Positions 53,343 to 62,129 of a stretch of 64,000 nucleotides of DNA are shown here, one piece after another; position 1 is the first letter of the stretch, and every line of letters begins with the position of its first letter. A model generated the notes under the pieces. It saw nothing but the letters and a program-made list of their open reading frames with translations. It was not told where the DNA came from and ran no database searches. Origin of the DNA: Polyangium jinanense (GTDB lineage: Bacteria > Myxococcota > Polyangia > Polyangiales > Polyangiaceae); contig NZ_JAGTJJ010000001.1 in NCBI RefSeq assembly GCF_028435365.1, positions 682,001 through 746,000 of the forward strand, read 5' to 3'. The position numbers were made by a program, and so were the translations under genes.

Positions 53343-55586
53343 ATGATCGGAACGACACGAACGAGCCTGGTCCTTCTCCTTTCGGCTGCGGCGCTCGGGG
53401 GCGCTGCCGGCTGCAGCGATGACGGACCGCTCCCGTTCGGCACCTCGAGCTCGAGCGGCAGCGGTGGAATGGGCGGGGTCGGCGGTGCAGGCGGCTCCGG
53501 CGGAATCGGCGGCGTGGGCGGCGTGGGCGGCTCCGGCGGCGTGGGCGGCTCCGGTGGCGTGGGCGGCATGTCGGACGTCTGCGGCGACGGCGTAATCCAG
53601 GAGGAGGCCTGCGATGACGGCAATGCGACGGCGGGCGACGGCTGCGACGCCGCGTGCGCCATCGAGACCGGATTCCAATGCACCGGCGCGCCCTCCGTGT
53701 GCACGGCCCTCTGTGGCGACGGCCTGGTGAAGGGCGCCGAGCTCTGCGACGACGGCAATACGATGCCCGGCGACGGCTGCGACGCGGCCTGCATGATCGA
53801 GGCGGGCTACCAGTGCACCGGCGAGCCGAGCGCCTGTTGCGCTCCGCAACCGGAGACGTGCGACGGAATGGATAACGATTGCAATGGCGTCCCGGACGAG
53901 GGCTGCGATTGCGTCGACGGCACCACGCAGTCCTGTTACATGGGCCCGCCGGGCACCCAGAACGTCGGCATCTGCGTGGGCGGCACCCAGACCTGCGCGG
54001 GCGGGCAATGGGGCCCCTGCGTCGGCGAGGTCGTCCCCACGATGGAGATCTGCGACGGCATCGACCAGGATTGCGACGGCACGCCGGACGACAGCGTCGG
54101 CTGCATCTGCATGCCCGGCACCACGCAGACCTGCTACACGGGCCCCATGAACACGCAGGGCGTCGGCCAATGCGTGGCCGGCACCGAGACCTGCGCGGCC
54201 GACGGCAAATCGTACGGCCCCTGCGTCGGCCAGGTCCTCCCCTCGCTGGAGAACTGCGCCACCCCGGTCGACGACGATTGTAATGGCACGGCGCCCGCTT
54301 GCACCGGGGCGCACGTCGTCAGCAAATCCTATGGCGACGCCTCGGCCCAGCAGGGCCTCGCGATCGCCGTCGATTCCATGGGCAACATCCTCGTCGCGGG
54401 CAATTTCGCCGGCACGATCGATTTCGGCGGCGGCCTGCTCACGAGCGCGGGCGGCGTCGACGTATTCGTCGCGAAATTCAACGCGCAGGGCAACCACATC
54501 TGGTCCAAGGCTTACGGCGGCGCCGGCGACCAGCTCGCCACGGGCCTCGCCGTCGACGCCCAGGGCAATGCGTTCCTCACCGGCAACTTCTCCACGACCA
54601 TCACCATTGGCGCAACGACCCTCACGAGCGGAGGCGCCGACGATTTCTTCGTGGCGAAGCTCGACGCCGCGGGGGCCGAGGTCTTCGCCAAGGGATTCGG
54701 CGCGAACTTCACGCAAACCTCGTCCGGCGTCACCGTCGACAATGCGGGCAACGTCCTCGTCACCGGCGCGTTCTCCGGCACGTTCTCCTGGGGCATGATG
54801 ATGCTCACGGGCGCCGGCAACCTCGACGTCTACGTGGCGAAGATGGACAACGCGGGCAACGCGCTCTGGGCCAAGGGATTCGGCTCCGCGCAGAACCAGC
54901 AAGGGTTCGACGTCGCGACCGACACCGCCGGCAACGTCATCATCGTCGGCGGCATGGAGAACGTCGCCGATTTCGGCGGCGGCCAGTTCGTGGCCACCGG
55001 TGGCGAGGACGTCTTCGTCGCGAAATTCGGCCCCACGGGCAATCACCTCTTCAGCAAGCACTTCGGCGACGCCTCGGATCAGCGCGCTCTCGCGGTCGCC
55101 GCGGATCCGAGCGGCAACATCGTCGTCACGGGCCAGTATGCGGGCACGATCGACCTCGGCGGCGGCGCGACCACCAGCGTCGGCGGCGACGACGGGTTCG
55201 TCGTGAAGTTCGATCCGAACGGCAATCACGCCTGGAGCAAGAGCTTCGGCGCCGTGAGCGCGCAGCGCGGCAAGGACATCACGACCGACGCCTTCGGCAA
55301 CGTCATCCTCACGGGCGAATTCTTCAGCGTCATCGGGTTCGGCGGCAATACGATCGTCTCGTCCGGCATGGCTGACATCTTCGTTGCCAAGCTGAGCCCC
55401 ACGGGCACGCAGGTCTGGCTCCGTGGCTTCGGCAGCCCGCAAAACGACCGCGGCGAGGCCGTCGCCGTCGACGCCGCGGGCGCCTCCTGGTTCACCGGCT
55501 CGTTCGTTGGAAACGTCAATTTCGGCGGCGGCGCCCTCGCGGGCGGCGCGGCCGACAACGTCTTCCTCCTCGGCCTCGCGCCGTGA
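53343..55586 (+). CDS. Lipoprotein with Cys-rich myxobacterial repeats and SBBP beta-propeller
   Basis: 747 residues. The signal SLVLLLSAAALGGAAGCSDD has a lipobox; GGGAG precedes ATG 53343. A Gly-Gly-X linker (residues about 35-75) follows. Residues about 78-160 have two Cys-rich units of the C-G-D-G ... C-D-D-G-N ... G-D-G-C-D-A-A-C type (MYXO-Cys repeats); residues about 165-310 have CDGMDNDCNGVPDEGCD / CDGIDQDCDGTPDDSVG copper-like MopE-type Asp-Cys units. From about 325, some nine repeats of about 45 residues (AIAVDSMGNILVAGNFAGTI, LAVDAQGNAFLTGNFSTTIT, and so on, each with D-x-x-G-N and a F-V-A-K strand) are SBBP repeats making a propeller. Surface or secreted protein; function unknown. 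Confidence 0.85.
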   Translation: MIGTTRTSLVLLLSAAALGGAAGCSDDGPLPFGTSSSSGSGGMGGVGGAGGSGGIGGVGGVGGSGGVGGSGGVGGMSDVCGDGVIQEEACDDGNATAGDGCDAACAIETGFQCTGAPSVCTALCGDGLVKGAELCDDGNTMPGDGCDAACMIEAGYQCTGEPSACCAPQPETCDGMDNDCNGVPDEGCDCVDGTTQSCYMGPPGTQNVGICVGGTQTCAGGQWGPCVGEVVPTMEICDGIDQDCDGTPDDSVGCICMPGTTQTCYTGPMNTQGVGQCVAGTETCAADGKSYGPCVGQVLPSLENCATPVDDDCNGTAPACTGAHVVSKSYGDASAQQGLAIAVDSMGNILVAGNFAGTIDFGGGLLTSAGGVDVFVAKFNAQGNHIWSKAYGGAGDQLATGLAVDAQGNAFLTGNFSTTITIGATTLTSGGADDFFVAKLDAAGAEVFAKGFGANFTQTSSGVTVDNAGNVLVTGAFSGTFSWGMMMLTGAGNLDVYVAKMDNAGNALWAKGFGSAQNQQGFDVATDTAGNVIIVGGMENVADFGGGQFVATGGEDVFVAKFGPTGNHLFSKHFGDASDQRALAVAADPSGNIVVTGQYAGTIDLGGGATTSVGGDDGFVVKFDPNGNHAWSKSFGAVSAQRGKDITTDAFGNVILTGEFFSVIGFGGNTIVSSGMADIFVAKLSPTGTQVWLRGFGSPQNDRGEAVAVDAAGASWFTGSFVGNVNFGGGALAGGAADNVFLLGLAP

Positions 55587-55705
55587 AGCGGGCCCACCCT
55601 CCCTGCGCGTGATCCGGCTGCGGGGGCGAGCGAAACGGCCCGCTCGCCCTCGCGGCGCCCGCGATGTGTGTGGACCTTCGGACCTTTCGGGGCTACACCT
55701 CCCAG

Positions 55706-56368
55706 GTGACGAAGGATCAAGGAAAACGCGGGGAGCGGGGTCGTAAAAAGGGCAAGGAGGCACCCGCGAAGGGCTCGTGGGGCAGCCTCGCCGCGGCGAT
55801 CGGCGCCGTCGCGATGCTCGGCGCCCTGCTCTACGGCTCCTTCAAGGCGGAAGATTCTACGGCCTCGGTGAGCCCCGAGCCCGTCCCCGCCGCCACGACC
55901 GCGCCGCCCGCCGTCACGACCGCGCCCGCCCCCAGGCCGCCGCCTCCGCCTGGAAAATCAGCGAATGGCGAGAACTGGAACGACGCGCAGATCGCGTGGC
56001 AAAGCTACGAGGCCGGCATGGCCCGCGCGAAGGCCGAGAACAAACCGGTTTGTCTCGTCTTCTACACCGCCTGGTGCCCGCATTGCCGCAATTACGCGAA
56101 CGTCTTCCAGGATCCGCGCATCGTCACGCGCGCCAAGGATTTCGTGATGATTCGCGTGAACCCGGATGACGAGTCCGCGATCGGCGACCGATACGCCCCC
56201 GACGGCTCATACGTCCCGCGCACGTTTTTCCTCGCCCCGGACGGAGCGCTCATGGCCGACGTCCACGCGCCGCGCCCCAAGTTCCAGCATTTCTACGACG
56301 AGAACGACCCGGGCTCACTCCTCGGCGGTATGGACGCGGCCCTGCGCAAGCTCGCGCGGCCGATGTGA
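55706..56368 (+). CDS. Membrane-anchored thioredoxin-like protein
   Basis: About 220 residues from GTG 55706. A basic N-terminus is followed by one membrane segment (LAAAIGAVAMLGALLYG, about 28-44), a Pro/Ala-rich linker, and a thioredoxin fold with WCPHC (Cys124, Cys127) and the cis-Pro stretch SYVPRTFFLAPDG. It should face the periplasm and act on disulfides, perhaps those of the many Cys-rich lipoproteins, which is inference. GTG 55706 follows TACACC by 6 nt; ATG 55664 is the alternative. It converges on the ATP-grasp-like gene, 2 nt apart. Confidence 0.8.
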   Translation: MTKDQGKRGERGRKKGKEAPAKGSWGSLAAAIGAVAMLGALLYGSFKAEDSTASVSPEPVPAATTAPPAVTTAPAPRPPPPPGKSANGENWNDAQIAWQSYEAGMARAKAENKPVCLVFYTAWCPHCRNYANVFQDPRIVTRAKDFVMIRVNPDDESAIGDRYAPDGSYVPRTFFLAPDGALMADVHAPRPKFQHFYDENDPGSLLGGMDAALRKLARPM

Positions 56369-56370
56369 GC

Positions 56371-57267
56371 CTATTCCTCCGGATCCAGATCCGGACGGCG
56401 CTCCCCCATTCCGATCCCCCACCCCATCGAATACCGCGCGTTGATCTCGCAGCGCGGATTGAACTGCAAATTCCCTTTTCCGTCTCGCCAGCGGAACGCG
56501 TCCACCCCGAACGGCCCGAAATAACCCGCATCCGCGAGCGCAGCGCCCGCTTGCTCGACCGCCTGCGCGAGGAGCGCCGTCTCCTCCCGGCCGATCTCCC
56601 CGGGCTTCGCGGGCCGCGTCGCGAGCCACGTCCCGTCCGGCGCCGTCTCCTGCCACGTCGGCTCGCCGAGCGACATTCGCCCCTCGCGTGACACGAACCC
56701 GTGCCACCCGAAATCGGCCACGCGCTCGACCCACGGCTCGACCACGAGCGCGCCGAACGAGCGCAGGGACGCTTCAATCCAGCCCCGTGCCGCGCCGAGC
56801 ACCTCGTCCACCCGCGCCCGCCGCCGCCCGCGCCCGGCGAATCCATGCGGCCTGCGCAAAAGCCAGTTTCCCCCCAGCGACGGCGCCGCGAGCGCCTCGC
56901 GCACCTCGTCCAGCGTCGTCGCGGTCCGTTGCCCCGGCAGCGTCGCCCCGAGCGCGAGCGAGAATCGACGATCGTTCACCCGACGCAGCGCCTCATACGC
57001 GGGCGCCGTGGGCACGCGCGCGCCCGCGTACGCGAGCGCCTCGAGCGCGCGCGGCGTCGGCAACCATGCCTTTCCCACCGCCCCTTCAGCGCGCTTCACC
57101 TCGTCCGGCGCACCAAACAGCAATATATCGTTCGGACGCACCAATGCCCCGAGCCGCCCCGCGAGTTCCGGCAGCCGCGCGCGCGCTTCCGCTCCGAGCG
57201 TCCGTCGCGCGTCTTCCAGCTCGACTTCCGCGCCGAGGTTCAGGAGCCACGCGGTTCGGGCGCCCAT
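56371..57267 (-). CDS. ATP-grasp-like protein
   Basis: 298 residues. Visible ATP-grasp features: NWLLRRPHGFAGRGRRR as the grasp loop, ALVVEPWVERVADFGWHGFV, and FGVDAFRWRD with QFNPRCEINARYSMGWGIG, which holds the metal-binding Glu/Asn. It is shorter than carbamoyl-phosphate or D-Ala ligases and its substrate is unknown. It overlaps the end of the DUF455 gene by 28 nt, so the two are tightly coupled and are the last genes of the pal-tol operon. Start ATG 57267. Confidence 0.7.
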   Translation of the reverse strand: MGARTAWLLNLGAEVELEDARRTLGAEARARLPELAGRLGALVRPNDILLFGAPDEVKRAEGAVGKAWLPTPRALEALAYAGARVPTAPAYEALRRVNDRRFSLALGATLPGQRTATTLDEVREALAAPSLGGNWLLRRPHGFAGRGRRRARVDEVLGAARGWIEASLRSFGALVVEPWVERVADFGWHGFVSREGRMSLGEPTWQETAPDGTWLATRPAKPGEIGREETALLAQAVEQAGAALADAGYFGPFGVDAFRWRDGKGNLQFNPRCEINARYSMGWGIGMGERRPDLDPEE

Positions 57268-58052
57268 TTGTCGAGCTCCTGCAAAAACACCTCGGGAAAA
57301 CCTGCCCGGATCCGATCCTCTCGATTCAGCGGCGATCCTCGCATCACCATCGGCGAAAGCGGCTCCGGCAGATGCGCGCGCCACGCCTCGAAATCGAGCC
57401 CTTCGGTAAATCGCCGGAACCAGTGCAGCCCGAAGCGCACATGCGGCACCTCCTCGGCGCAGACGATCTCCTGGATGCGCGCCCCCTCCTCGTCCCCGAT
57501 CGCGCGAAATCGCCCGGCAAACCGCGCCGTATGATCGAGATTCCCCCCTTCGAGCCCCATCCCCATCACGGCCGCGAAATGCGCCGGCGATTTCGAGCGC
57601 GGCACCCGCTCCCAGAACCAATCCCGCACCGGAAACTCTCCGAATGCGTGACCGAGCCCCTCCATGTACCGCGCGTACATCGCCATGTGACGGATCTCGT
57701 CCCCGGCGATCTGCAAAAGCCCCTTCTTGAACGCCCGCGGCGCCTCCGGAAACGCGAGCAGCGCCCAGGCCATCAGCTCGGCGGCCTGCAATTCGTGGTG
57801 CAGGAACGTGTGCACGAGCTGCGCCCTTCGCGCCGGGTCCCGGATCGCATCCGGCCCCGGCGACTTGTGCGCGCGTTTCGCAATCTCGAGCGTGCTCGGC
57901 CTCCCTGGCCGCTCGATCCGCCGCGCGGGCGCATCCTCTTCCCATCCCGCGGGCACGGGCGGCGGGGCGAGCTTGTGCTCGAGCGCCTCGCTCGTCACGT
58001 AATCGTACGCCCAGCGCTCCGCCGTCCCTTCCGGCGGGATCGGGATCTCCAT
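57240..58052 (-). CDS. DUF455 ferritin-like protein
   Basis: 270 residues, DUF455 family. A ferritin-like diiron layout is suggested by HHELQAAELMAWALLAFPEA, then IAGDEIRHMAMYARYMEGLG and VCAEEVPHVRFGLHWF, with E-x-x-H type pairs. The family often lies next to DUF-like ligases or tRNA-modifying genes; its reaction is not known. Starts at ATG 58052 (or GTG 58055), 14 nt after the tolB stop. It overlaps the ATP-grasp-like gene. Confidence 0.8.
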   Translation of the reverse strand: MEIPIPPEGTAERWAYDYVTSEALEHKLAPPPVPAGWEEDAPARRIERPGRPSTLEIAKRAHKSPGPDAIRDPARRAQLVHTFLHHELQAAELMAWALLAFPEAPRAFKKGLLQIAGDEIRHMAMYARYMEGLGHAFGEFPVRDWFWERVPRSKSPAHFAAVMGMGLEGGNLDHTARFAGRFRAIGDEEGARIQEIVCAEEVPHVRFGLHWFRRFTEGLDFEAWRAHLPEPLSPMVMRGSPLNREDRIRAGFPEVFLQELDKWAPEPRGS

Positions 58053-58066
58053 CACGACCTTGCTCG

Positions 58067-59404
58067 TCAGTTCTTTGGCTCGTTCTTCAGCTCGACGCCG
58101 CGCCCGGGCGGGAGCGGATCCCATCGTAACGAATCTCCGACGAGTGTCGAGATCCGCTTCGGCCGCCCGCCGTCGAGCCGCATCACGTAGAGCCCCGGCC
58201 CCTCGCCCGACGTCCGCGTCGAGAAAAACGCCACGAGCCGCCCGTCGGGGCTGCACGCCGGATATCCATTGCGCCCTTGCCCCTGCGTCAGCCGCACCAT
58301 CCCGCGCCCGCGTTCGTCCGTCGACACGAGGTCCGTATCTTTGCCGACCCCCACCGCGTACACCGCCCGCACTCCGTCCGGGTGATTGCAGAACGTCGGA
58401 GCCGTCGCGAAGAGCCCGTCCGGCGAGATAGGTTTGTCGTCCACGTAGATTCGTTGCCCGAACCGCCCCTCGCCGGAATACGCGAGGTTGCCGCTCGGCG
58501 TGAACGTCGGCCGGAGGGCCATGCCCACCTCGCTCGCGGGCGAAAGGCCCGCGAAATCCGGGCCCACGAACATCTTGATCGTACCCCCGTCCGCGATCGA
58601 CACGGCGACGCGCGATTTGTCGCGCGAGAACGCGAGCCCGTACACCGAGCCCTTGATGGGCAAATCCACCGCCCGCCCACTCGCCGTCCGGATCCGGTAT
58701 TCTCCGTTTTGCGCGCTCGCCGCCCAGTAAAGCTCGTCCCCCTTACCAAACGCCGGCGCGACCGCGATCTCCTCCGTCGGTGAAACCGGCTTCGGATCGT
58801 GCCCGTCCGCATCCACCGTGAACACGCGCCTGAGCTTGCCCACGCCCGCGACGAACGTCATCCGGCTGGCGAATCCGCCATTTTGCCCCGTCAGCGCCCC
58901 GATCACGAGATCCGAGATCCGGTGCGCCTCCTCCCGCAGCTCCGACGCCGGGATCAAAAACCGTTTGTCGAGAACAGCCCCGGCCCCGTTGCGCACGAAA
59001 TACACCCGCGCCCGGAGCTCCACCTTGTCCTGCCCCGGCACCGGCCGCGCGCGCGCCTCCACGAGCGCCTCGACCTTCTTTTTCGCCCAGATCGAGACAT
59101 CGAGCGTCTCCGCGCCCCACGCCTCCTCCGGCGCGTCGTCGTCCGTGAGCACCTCGAATTCGCCCGAGAGCTCCAGATCACGCCGCGCCACGCTCCGCAT
59201 GATCACATCCTCCTCGTCCCAGCTCGACGAGGGCAGGACCGCGATCCGCGGCAGAGGCCGCGTCGCCCCGGCGACGACCACGATATTGCCGAGCAAATCC
59301 TCCGGCGACGGCGGCGTCTCCGCGGGCGCGGGCTCCTCCGCGAATGCGGCGACCGAGACGGACGAAACGGCGGCGAGGGCGAGCAGGGTCTTCTTCAATC
59401 GCAT
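58067..59404 (-). CDS. tolB: Tol-Pal system protein TolB
   Basis: 445 residues, periplasmic. Signal peptide LKKTLLALAAVSSVSVAAFA with AFA-E cleavage near 22. The N-terminal domain (IAVLPSSSWDEEDVIMRSVA, RDLELSGEFEVL) is the TolB D1 domain; the rest are propeller repeats (AVAPAFGKGDELYWAASAQN, GMALRPTFTPSGNLAYSGEG, GRNGYPACSPDGRLVAFFST). TolB links TolA and Pal during cell division. It overlaps the tolA gene by 10 nt. The repeat sequence is divergent from E. coli TolB, but gene order supports the call. Confidence 0.88.
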   Translation of the reverse strand: MRLKKTLLALAAVSSVSVAAFAEEPAPAETPPSPEDLLGNIVVVAGATRPLPRIAVLPSSSWDEEDVIMRSVARRDLELSGEFEVLTDDDAPEEAWGAETLDVSIWAKKKVEALVEARARPVPGQDKVELRARVYFVRNGAGAVLDKRFLIPASELREEAHRISDLVIGALTGQNGGFASRMTFVAGVGKLRRVFTVDADGHDPKPVSPTEEIAVAPAFGKGDELYWAASAQNGEYRIRTASGRAVDLPIKGSVYGLAFSRDKSRVAVSIADGGTIKMFVGPDFAGLSPASEVGMALRPTFTPSGNLAYSGEGRFGQRIYVDDKPISPDGLFATAPTFCNHPDGVRAVYAVGVGKDTDLVSTDERGRGMVRLTQGQGRNGYPACSPDGRLVAFFSTRTSGEGPGLYVMRLDGGRPKRISTLVGDSLRWDPLPPGRGVELKNEPKN

Positions 59405-60228
59405 CGCTCCGGCGTGCAGGTGAAGGTGAGCGAAATCTGGCTCTGGACGATGTCCGGATAATTCTCGGGCGGCGGCGGCAATTCCTCGCCCTTGGCGCTC
59501 TCCAGCGCGGCGCGGGCCGCGGCATCGAATGCAGCCTGGCCACTCGATACGATCGCAAAGCTCGCGACCGATCGACCGCCCGAGAGCGTCACCGTCGCGG
59601 CCACGCGGAACTTCGTGATCTCCTCAGGCGACAAACCCGACCCCGAGACGCGGAACCTACGGCTGAACCAGCTCCGGACCTTCTCCCGGTAGATGTCCAC
59701 CGCGCGCGCCTTCAAGGGATCCATCTCGGTCCCGCCCTTCACGCCGTCCTCGTGGCCTTTTTCATCCACGTTCGGCGGAGGCTCGACCTTCGCGGGCTCC
59801 TCGATCGGCGTCTCGACCACCTTCGCGACTTCGGCCTCGGGCGGCGGCACCGGCGTTTTCGCCTCGGCCACCTCGATCTCTTTCGGCGGAATCGCCTCCT
59901 CGGTCTTTTCCGCCTTCGTCGAGACGAACGCTTTTTCCTCCACGCGGCGTTTCGCCCGCGGCTTCAACCATCGATCCGGAAGCTTCGCCGGATCCCGTTT
60001 TCCGCCGAGCTTCAAGGCTGGCGCCGCGTCGAGATCGAGCACGGGCACCACCTTCACGGGCACGCTCGGCCCCTTGTCGATCTCCGGCGCCATGGCCGGC
60101 CGATCGAGATTCGCCGCGCGCAGCAGCAACAATGCCCCGCCCTGGAGCCCGACCGCGCAGATCACGGCCAGCGCGATCTCGTGGACCCGAAAATCGCTTT
60201 TCGTGGACGGCGCCGCGTCCGTGCTCAC
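59395..60228 (-). CDS. tolA: TolA-like TonB-family protein
   Basis: 277 residues. One N-terminal membrane segment (ALAVICAVGLQGGALLLLRA, about 17-36), a long Pro/Glu/Lys/Val-rich spanning region (about 60-170), and a C-terminal TonB/TolA-like domain (VRSWFSRRFRVSGSGLSPEE, ITKFRVAATVTLSGGRSVAS, FDAAARAALESAKGEELPPP). The start is GTG 60228, overlapping the tolR stop by 4 nt. It bridges the membranes to TolB/Pal using the proton force from TolQR. The C-terminal cysteine pair CTPERC is unusual for TolA. Confidence 0.85.
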   Translation of the reverse strand: MSTDAAPSTKSDFRVHEIALAVICAVGLQGGALLLLRAANLDRPAMAPEIDKGPSVPVKVVPVLDLDAAPALKLGGKRDPAKLPDRWLKPRAKRRVEEKAFVSTKAEKTEEAIPPKEIEVAEAKTPVPPPEAEVAKVVETPIEEPAKVEPPPNVDEKGHEDGVKGGTEMDPLKARAVDIYREKVRSWFSRRFRVSGSGLSPEEITKFRVAATVTLSGGRSVASFAIVSSGQAAFDAAARAALESAKGEELPPPPENYPDIVQSQISLTFTCTPERCD

Positions 60229-60665
60229 CGGACCGCCTCCCGCGCCTCGTCGGGCTCCGGCTCGACCAGCAAATTGAGCCCCAGCACACCCGCCGAGCGC
60301 GCCGCCGCGACCACACGCGCGACCGCCGCATACCGCGCGTCCTTGTCCGCGCGGATGTACAGCTCTTTTTCTTTTTGCACCCGCGGGTTCGTCGCGAGCA
60401 CATCCTCGACGCTCGTCGTCACGTCATCTTCCCCGAAGAGGATTTTTTCCTCCTTGGTCACCGTCACGACGAGCTTCGTGTCCTTGACGGGCGCCTCCGT
60501 CGCCTCGACCTGCGGCAATTCGACCCGCAGGCCCGACGCGAGCAGCGGCGCCGTCACCATGAACACCACGAGCAGGACCAGCATCACGTCGACGAGCGGC
60601 GTGACGTTGATATCGCCGAACCCTTTTCCCCTGCCCCGCCTCGATCCGCCGGTCGACATGCCCAT
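60225..60665 (-). CDS. tolR: ExbD/TolR-family proton-channel subunit
   Basis: 146 residues. The ExbD/TolR motif INVTPLVDVMLVLLVVFMVT carries the proton-binding Asp (in PLVDVM), then a periplasmic domain (VELPQVEATEAPVKDTKLVV, LYIRADKDARYAAVARVVAA). ATG 60665 is preferred over the Met two codons in. It follows tolQ by 15 nt and overlaps tolA. Confidence 0.93.
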   Translation of the reverse strand: MGMSTGGSRRGRGKGFGDINVTPLVDVMLVLLVVFMVTAPLLASGLRVELPQVEATEAPVKDTKLVVTVTKEEKILFGEDDVTTSVEDVLATNPRVQKEKELYIRADKDARYAAVARVVAAARSAGVLGLNLLVEPEPDEAREAVR

Positions 60666-60680
60666 GGCGCGTCCTTTTCC

Positions 60681-61370
60681 TCAGGAGCCCTGCGTGCTCG
60701 GCTTCGGCAACGTCGCCGGCACCTCGGAGACGAGCGCCACCCAGCCCTCGCTCGCCGCCTCGATCGCCGACAAAAGCGCGTCGATCCGCTTGTTCAGCGC
60801 ATTGTAGGCCACGACCGCCGGAATGGCTGCCGCAAGCCCGATCGCCGTCGCGATCAACGCCTCGCCGATCGCCGGCGCCACGACCGGCAGGCTCGCGCTC
60901 TTCGCCTGCCCGATCCGCAAAAACGCGTCCATGATCCCGTACACCGTGCCAAACAGCCCGACGAACGGCGCGGCCGCGGCAATCGTGGACAACGAGGCCA
61001 TGAGCGACCCGGCCCGCTGCTCCTGATCGACGAGCGCGCGCTTGGCCACGGAATCGAGCAATTTCGGGCTCCCCGCGCGTTTCCCGAGCTCGAGCACGAC
61101 CACGGCGCCCGGAGCGTCCGCATACCGGCTCGCCGCGGCGAAGAGCGCGTCGGCCGAGAGCGCATGCTTCGCCTCTTGCTGGAAACGCCGCTCCGCCCGG
61201 CTCAACCGGCCGAGCTGGAGCGCCTTCAAGAAGGCGATGACCCAGACCATCACCGCCGCGGCCACGAGCAGCCAGACCACGACGAACACGGGCCCGGACG
61301 AATGCAAGACGAGCGAGACCGGATCCAGACGGATCGGCGCCGCGGCAGTTTCGATCGGCGTATCGATCAT
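60681..61370 (-). CDS. tolQ: MotA/TolQ/ExbB proton-channel subunit
   Basis: 229 residues with three membrane segments: one near the N-terminus ([20 protein letters not shown]) and two in the C-terminal half ([40 protein letters not shown]), which carry the family's G-L-x-G-T-V and A-x-x-T-A-x-G-L motifs. It forms the motor with TolR. It lies 12 nt downstream of pal. Confidence 0.93.
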   Translation of the reverse strand: MIDTPIETAAAPIRLDPVSLVLHSSGPVFVVVWLLVAAAVMVWVIAFLKALQLGRLSRAERRFQQEAKHALSADALFAAASRYADAPGAVVVLELGKRAGSPKLLDSVAKRALVDQEQRAGSLMASLSTIAAAAPFVGLFGTVYGIMDAFLRIGQAKSASLPVVAPAIGEALIATAIGLAAAIPAVVAYNALNKRIDALLSAIEAASEGWVALVSEVPATLPKPSTQGS

Positions 61371-61382
61371 GGCTTTTCGTCC

Positions 61383-61949
61383 TCAGTCGGCGAGATACAC
61401 GTCGACTTTGCGATCCTGGGCCCAGCCGTCCTCGTCCACCCCGGTTGCCTCGATTTCCCCGCGCGACGACATCTCCACGCGCGACTTTTCGAGCCCCTTC
61501 TTGCCCAGGAAGTCCGCCACGTTGCCGGCGCGCTTCTGGCCCAAACCGAAGTTGTATTCGGTCTCTCCGCGCGGATCGGCATGTCCGACGAGCTTCATTC
61601 CCTTGCCGGCGAGCGGGCCCGTCGTGAAGCAGCGGGCGAGCGCTTCGAGCGCCTTCGTCGCCTCTGGCTCGAGGTCGGACGAGTCGAACGCGAAGCGCGC
61701 GCGCGGAATGTCGCCGCACGCCTTCACGATACGGTCCTCGATGTGCACCGAGCCGGCGGTGGGGGTGGTCTTGTCCTTCCTCACGGGCGCGGCGAGCGTG
61801 TTCGCGGCCTCGGGCGCTTTCGCGGCTGCGGGGTTCGGCGCGGCCACCGCGGCGGCCGTGCTCGGCGCGGCCACGGGATCCGAACCACAACCGATCGAGA
61901 GCGCGGCGAGCGTGGTGCTGAGGAGGGTGATGACCTTGTGACGCGACAT
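61383..61949 (-). CDS. pal: Peptidoglycan-associated lipoprotein
   Basis: 188 residues. Signal with lipobox (STTLAALSIGCGSD), an Ala/Pro linker, and an OmpA/Pal domain: ARFAFDSSDLEPEATKALEA, GMKLVGHADPRGETEYNFGL and GQKRAGNVADFL, with the Asp and Arg that bind diaminopimelate in the GHADPRG stretch. Start ATG 61949 with GGAGGAAT just upstream. It is the first gene of the operon here, whereas in most Proteobacteria pal is last (tolQRAB-pal). Confidence 0.92.
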   Translation of the reverse strand: MSRHKVITLLSTTLAALSIGCGSDPVAAPSTAAAVAAPNPAAAKAPEAANTLAAPVRKDKTTPTAGSVHIEDRIVKACGDIPRARFAFDSSDLEPEATKALEALARCFTTGPLAGKGMKLVGHADPRGETEYNFGLGQKRAGNVADFLGKKGLEKSRVEMSSRGEIEATGVDEDGWAQDRKVDVYLAD

Positions 61950-62129
61950 GATTCCTCCGGCGAGACGCCCCCCGGCGTCCATCGACTCGCGCTTACCACG
62001 TCGCTCGTGTTCGGGCACAAATTTGGCGAAACCCGAGCACTTGGTATAGAGGCCATGATCGCAGCCCTCTTGACGTGAGGCGCGTCTAGGGCCTACGACG
62101 TTGGGACGCTTCCCCGGAGGACCCCGACC

